Assembly: GCA_031276545.1 (NCBI GenBank)
Contig: JAISMW010000018.1
Location: 1-15,534, forward strand
Reading direction: 5' to 3'
DNA: 15,534 bases
Source: Tannerellaceae bacterium
GTDB taxonomy: Bacteria; Bacteroidota; Bacteroidia; Bacteroidales; Tannerellaceae
The position numbers and the translations under genes were made by a program. Positions 15,486 through 15,534 of the stretch are shown in pieces. The first letter of the stretch is position 1, and every line of letters starts with the position of its first letter. Under the pieces are notes generated by a model. The model was given only the letters and a program-made list of their open reading frames with translations, was not told the origin of the DNA and ran no database searches.

Positions 15486-15534
15486 TCAACCTTCTACCGG
15501 CGCACCGTCGTCGTCCATTTCCGGATTTTTATCC
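15486..15534 (-). CDS. possible C-terminal end of a minus-strand gene (partial)
   Basis: The minus strand entering from the right edge reads DKNPEMDDDGAPVEG and then TGA at 15488-15486. The acidic tail and GC-rich codon use look like the end of a normal protein, but only 15 codons are visible and no family can be named. If real, this gene lies upstream of the 42-bp array and punA on the same strand. Confidence 0.35.
   Translation of the reverse strand, partial: DKNPEMDDDGAPVEG

Overview
The window is chromosomal DNA from a member of the Bacteroidales (Bacteroidota). Three things point there: the family set and wording of the proteins (a DUF3332 lipoprotein, an AmpG-like permease, a PrmA with the AFGTGHHETT motif, a fused NnrE-NnrD), promoter elements of the Bacteroides type (TAnnTTTG), and the absence of strong Shine-Dalgarno sequences. 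The coding DNA is moderately GC-rich, while three intergenic stretches are AT-rich or repetitive. No tRNA, rRNA, insertion sequence or CRISPR array was seen.

Layout. Positions 1-270 are AT-rich and hold at most a decayed gene fragment and a short heptad repeat. From 6800 down to 271 runs one tightly packed minus-strand series of eight genes: tetR-type regulator, KAS III-like ketosynthase, fabG-like reductase, RluA-family pseudouridine synthase, lysophospholipid-type acyltransferase, nitrilase/omega-amidase, AmpG-like MFS permease and prmA. The 200-bp divergent region 6801-7000 has a palindromic operator candidate, a long hairpin and promoter-like motifs. The plus-strand nnr gene (bifunctional NAD(P)HX epimerase/dehydratase, 7001-8545) follows and converges on a minus-strand DUF3332 lipoprotein gene (8551-9102). 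Positions 9103-9769 are non-coding, with small hairpins, heptad repeats and a striking array of the palindrome GTCTTAAGAC every 21 bp. Then comes a minus-strand pair: a very long SNF2-family ATPase (9770-13837) and, upstream of it, punA (13844-14707). Upstream of punA lies a second, AT-rich tandem array with a 42-bp unit (14902-15384). The last bases hold what may be the 3' end of another minus-strand gene.

How the genes fit together. The tetR-ketosynthase-reductase set, with an acyltransferase three genes on, looks like an autoregulated fatty-acyl or lipid module. RNA and ribosome modification genes (rluA, prmA), a metabolite-repair amidase and a muropeptide-type permease share the same transcript direction. 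nnr and the nitrilase are both metabolite-repair enzymes. punA and the SNF2 gene are 6 bp apart and probably co-transcribed.

The most unusual feature is the pair of tandem arrays bracketing punA-SNF2. Their exact periods, 21 and 42 bp, are two and four turns of B-DNA. In the 21-bp array the palindromes are invariant while the 11-bp spacers vary, which points to a function at DNA or RNA level. The 42-bp array looks like a decayed 14-residue repeat gene. These interpretations are inferences. The periods and copies were counted directly from the sequence.
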